Shown here in pieces: positions 19,229-20,021 of a stretch of DNA of 20,021 bases (positions are counted from its first letter, which is position 1; every line of letters starts with the position of its first letter). Source of the DNA: Gymnopus androsaceus JB14 (lineage: Eukaryota > Basidiomycota > Agaricomycetes > Agaricales > Omphalotaceae); contig ML770099.1 of assembly GCA_009733575.1 (NCBI GenBank), positions 1-20,021 on the forward strand, in the 5' to 3' direction. A program made the translations under genes and the position numbers. The notes beneath the pieces are model-generated. The model did not search any database. It had not been told where the DNA came from and worked only from the letters and a program-made list of their open reading frames with translations.

Positions 19229-20021
19229 TTAAGGACCACTCTTGTCATCAGTTTCAGCATGAACTTGTTTATCACCCTCAGCCAGGCCATTTTCATTGTC
19301 CAACGCACTGTGGTCATGCTTGGGGCCCCCCTGAGAGCCTGGTTCAGGGTCAGTAGCTTCTCCATCATTGACCCTACCATGATCATCACCATGTTCTTCA
19401 TTAACGTCAACGTGAGTCTCAGTAGTGCTCCCCCTACCATTTTCATCTCCGACTGGTTGATCAGACTCTTCAGGCTTTGAGGCAAATTGATTCAATGCAG
19501 CATAGTCGATATGTCTGTGATGGTATAATTTGGGGGCCAGCAGACCTGGAAATGAGGCAATGAATGTGATGATATCGAAGAGCAAATCCACAAATAAAAC
19601 CTACATCATTGCTTCATACAAGTCAGTCCGCAGGCGTTCAACGTAGGGAGCTGCCTGCTGCTGAAGATTGCTCATAGTTTCTGCGACAGATCGATAACTG
19701 GTAACAACATGAGAATAAGGTTAAAGGAAAACAAAAAGTCAAATTTTGAGAACTCACTGGCTGACAAGGTTGGTTGTCGTGAGTGCATGGATCATCTGAT
19801 ACCCTGACGCAAACTCTTGTATAGCATGGCCAATCTAAAAACAGGTAAGTGGCAAAATACTAGTAGTACTTTTCAATCCAACTGTACCAGCACCGTAGCC
19901 ATGACGATAAGGGCAACCGGAATACGCCGCTCACGGTGCAGTGTTGCAATTAAGAGTGAGTCTCGCTTGGGTCTTCCTTCAATAAAATAGCCACGGAGGA
20001 TGTAGGCCAGCAATGGTGTTC
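19229..20021 (-). CDS. 3' part of a spliced gene, possibly DUF6532-like; runs off the right edge
   Basis: Four exons in one consistent frame: 19888-20021 (5' partial), 19758-19834, 19605-19697 and 19229-19514, with TAA at 19231-19229. Introns: 19835-19887 (53), 19698-19757 (60) and 19515-19604 (90), all GT-AG. A nearer acceptor at 19546 would shift the frame, so the CACAG at 19515 was chosen. The N-terminal part contains PLLAYILRGYF, RRIPVALIVMATVLI, HAIQEFASG and a helix ending RLRTDLYEAM; the last 80 residues are acidic and low-complexity (Glu, Asp, Gly, His). The order of motifs (PLL-x-xI, IPxALIxxxT, a helix ending ExxxG, LY near the end) recalls the basidiomycete DUF6532 domain, which has no known function. 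That match is from layout only. The intact frame suggests a real host gene. Confidence 0.6.

Noticed and set aside
19515..19604. Frameshift between the last two exons of the right-edge gene
   Set aside because: Using the acceptor CACAG next to 19514 in place of the one at 19546 restores a single frame to the TAA, so no mutation is needed.
1..20021. Defence island, CRISPR array or biosynthetic cluster
   Set aside because: No CRISPR-like repeat/spacer pattern, no nuclease or synthase motifs outside the transposon genes, and the repeats present are gapless tandem arrays.

Overview
The window looks like a repeat-rich, gene-poor stretch of a mushroom-forming basidiomycete (Agaricomycetes) genome. 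Three things point there. A KDZ transposase with the CxC1-type N-terminal region lies at the left end. The gene-like segments are cut by many short GT-AG introns of about 50-90 bases. The LTR retrotransposon is a Copia element whose internal tRNA-iMet primer site and HVDD reverse-transcriptase box fit fungal Copia. There is no operon structure, rRNA, convincing tRNA or CRISPR. The genus cannot be read from the sequence.

Layout, left to right. 166-3707 (+): decayed KDZ transposase relic with at least four frame breaks. 3781-4045: 29-bp tandem array built around the palindrome GGCAGCTGCC; the same palindrome is then scattered without period to about 4610. 4931-8308 (-): a 12-exon gene of unrecognised family with a Zn2Cys6-like cysteine hexad, an acidic region and a basic tail; it carries one in-frame TAG. 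8309-12093: mostly non-coding DNA with a 60-bp duplication, a polypurine/LTR-start-like site at about 9646, a 389-bp MITE-like element with near-perfect 34-bp terminal inverted repeats (10594-10982), and a doubtful small coding fragment on the minus strand (11433-11651). 12094-17263 (+): Copia element with 5' LTR, half-tRNA primer site and one continuous gag-pol frame holding eight nonsense codons and no frameshift; its 3' end and 3' LTR were not found. 17500-17675: 41-bp minisatellite. 17794-18000: TATA-bearing, LTR-like stretch leading into a 1.1-kb minisatellite of 21-bp units (about 18010-19135). 19229-20021 (-): 3' part of a multi-exon host-type gene that runs off the right edge.

Most of the window is transposon debris and tandem repeats; the two minus-strand spliced genes are the only candidates for working host genes. 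I see no cooperating gene system. The strongest leads are: the unknown Zn2Cys6-like exon-rich gene; the two palindrome-centred minisatellites, which stay open in several frames; the MITE; and the Copia copy, where most stops are TGA at positions where Arg (CGA) is expected, the pattern left by C-to-T change at CpG.
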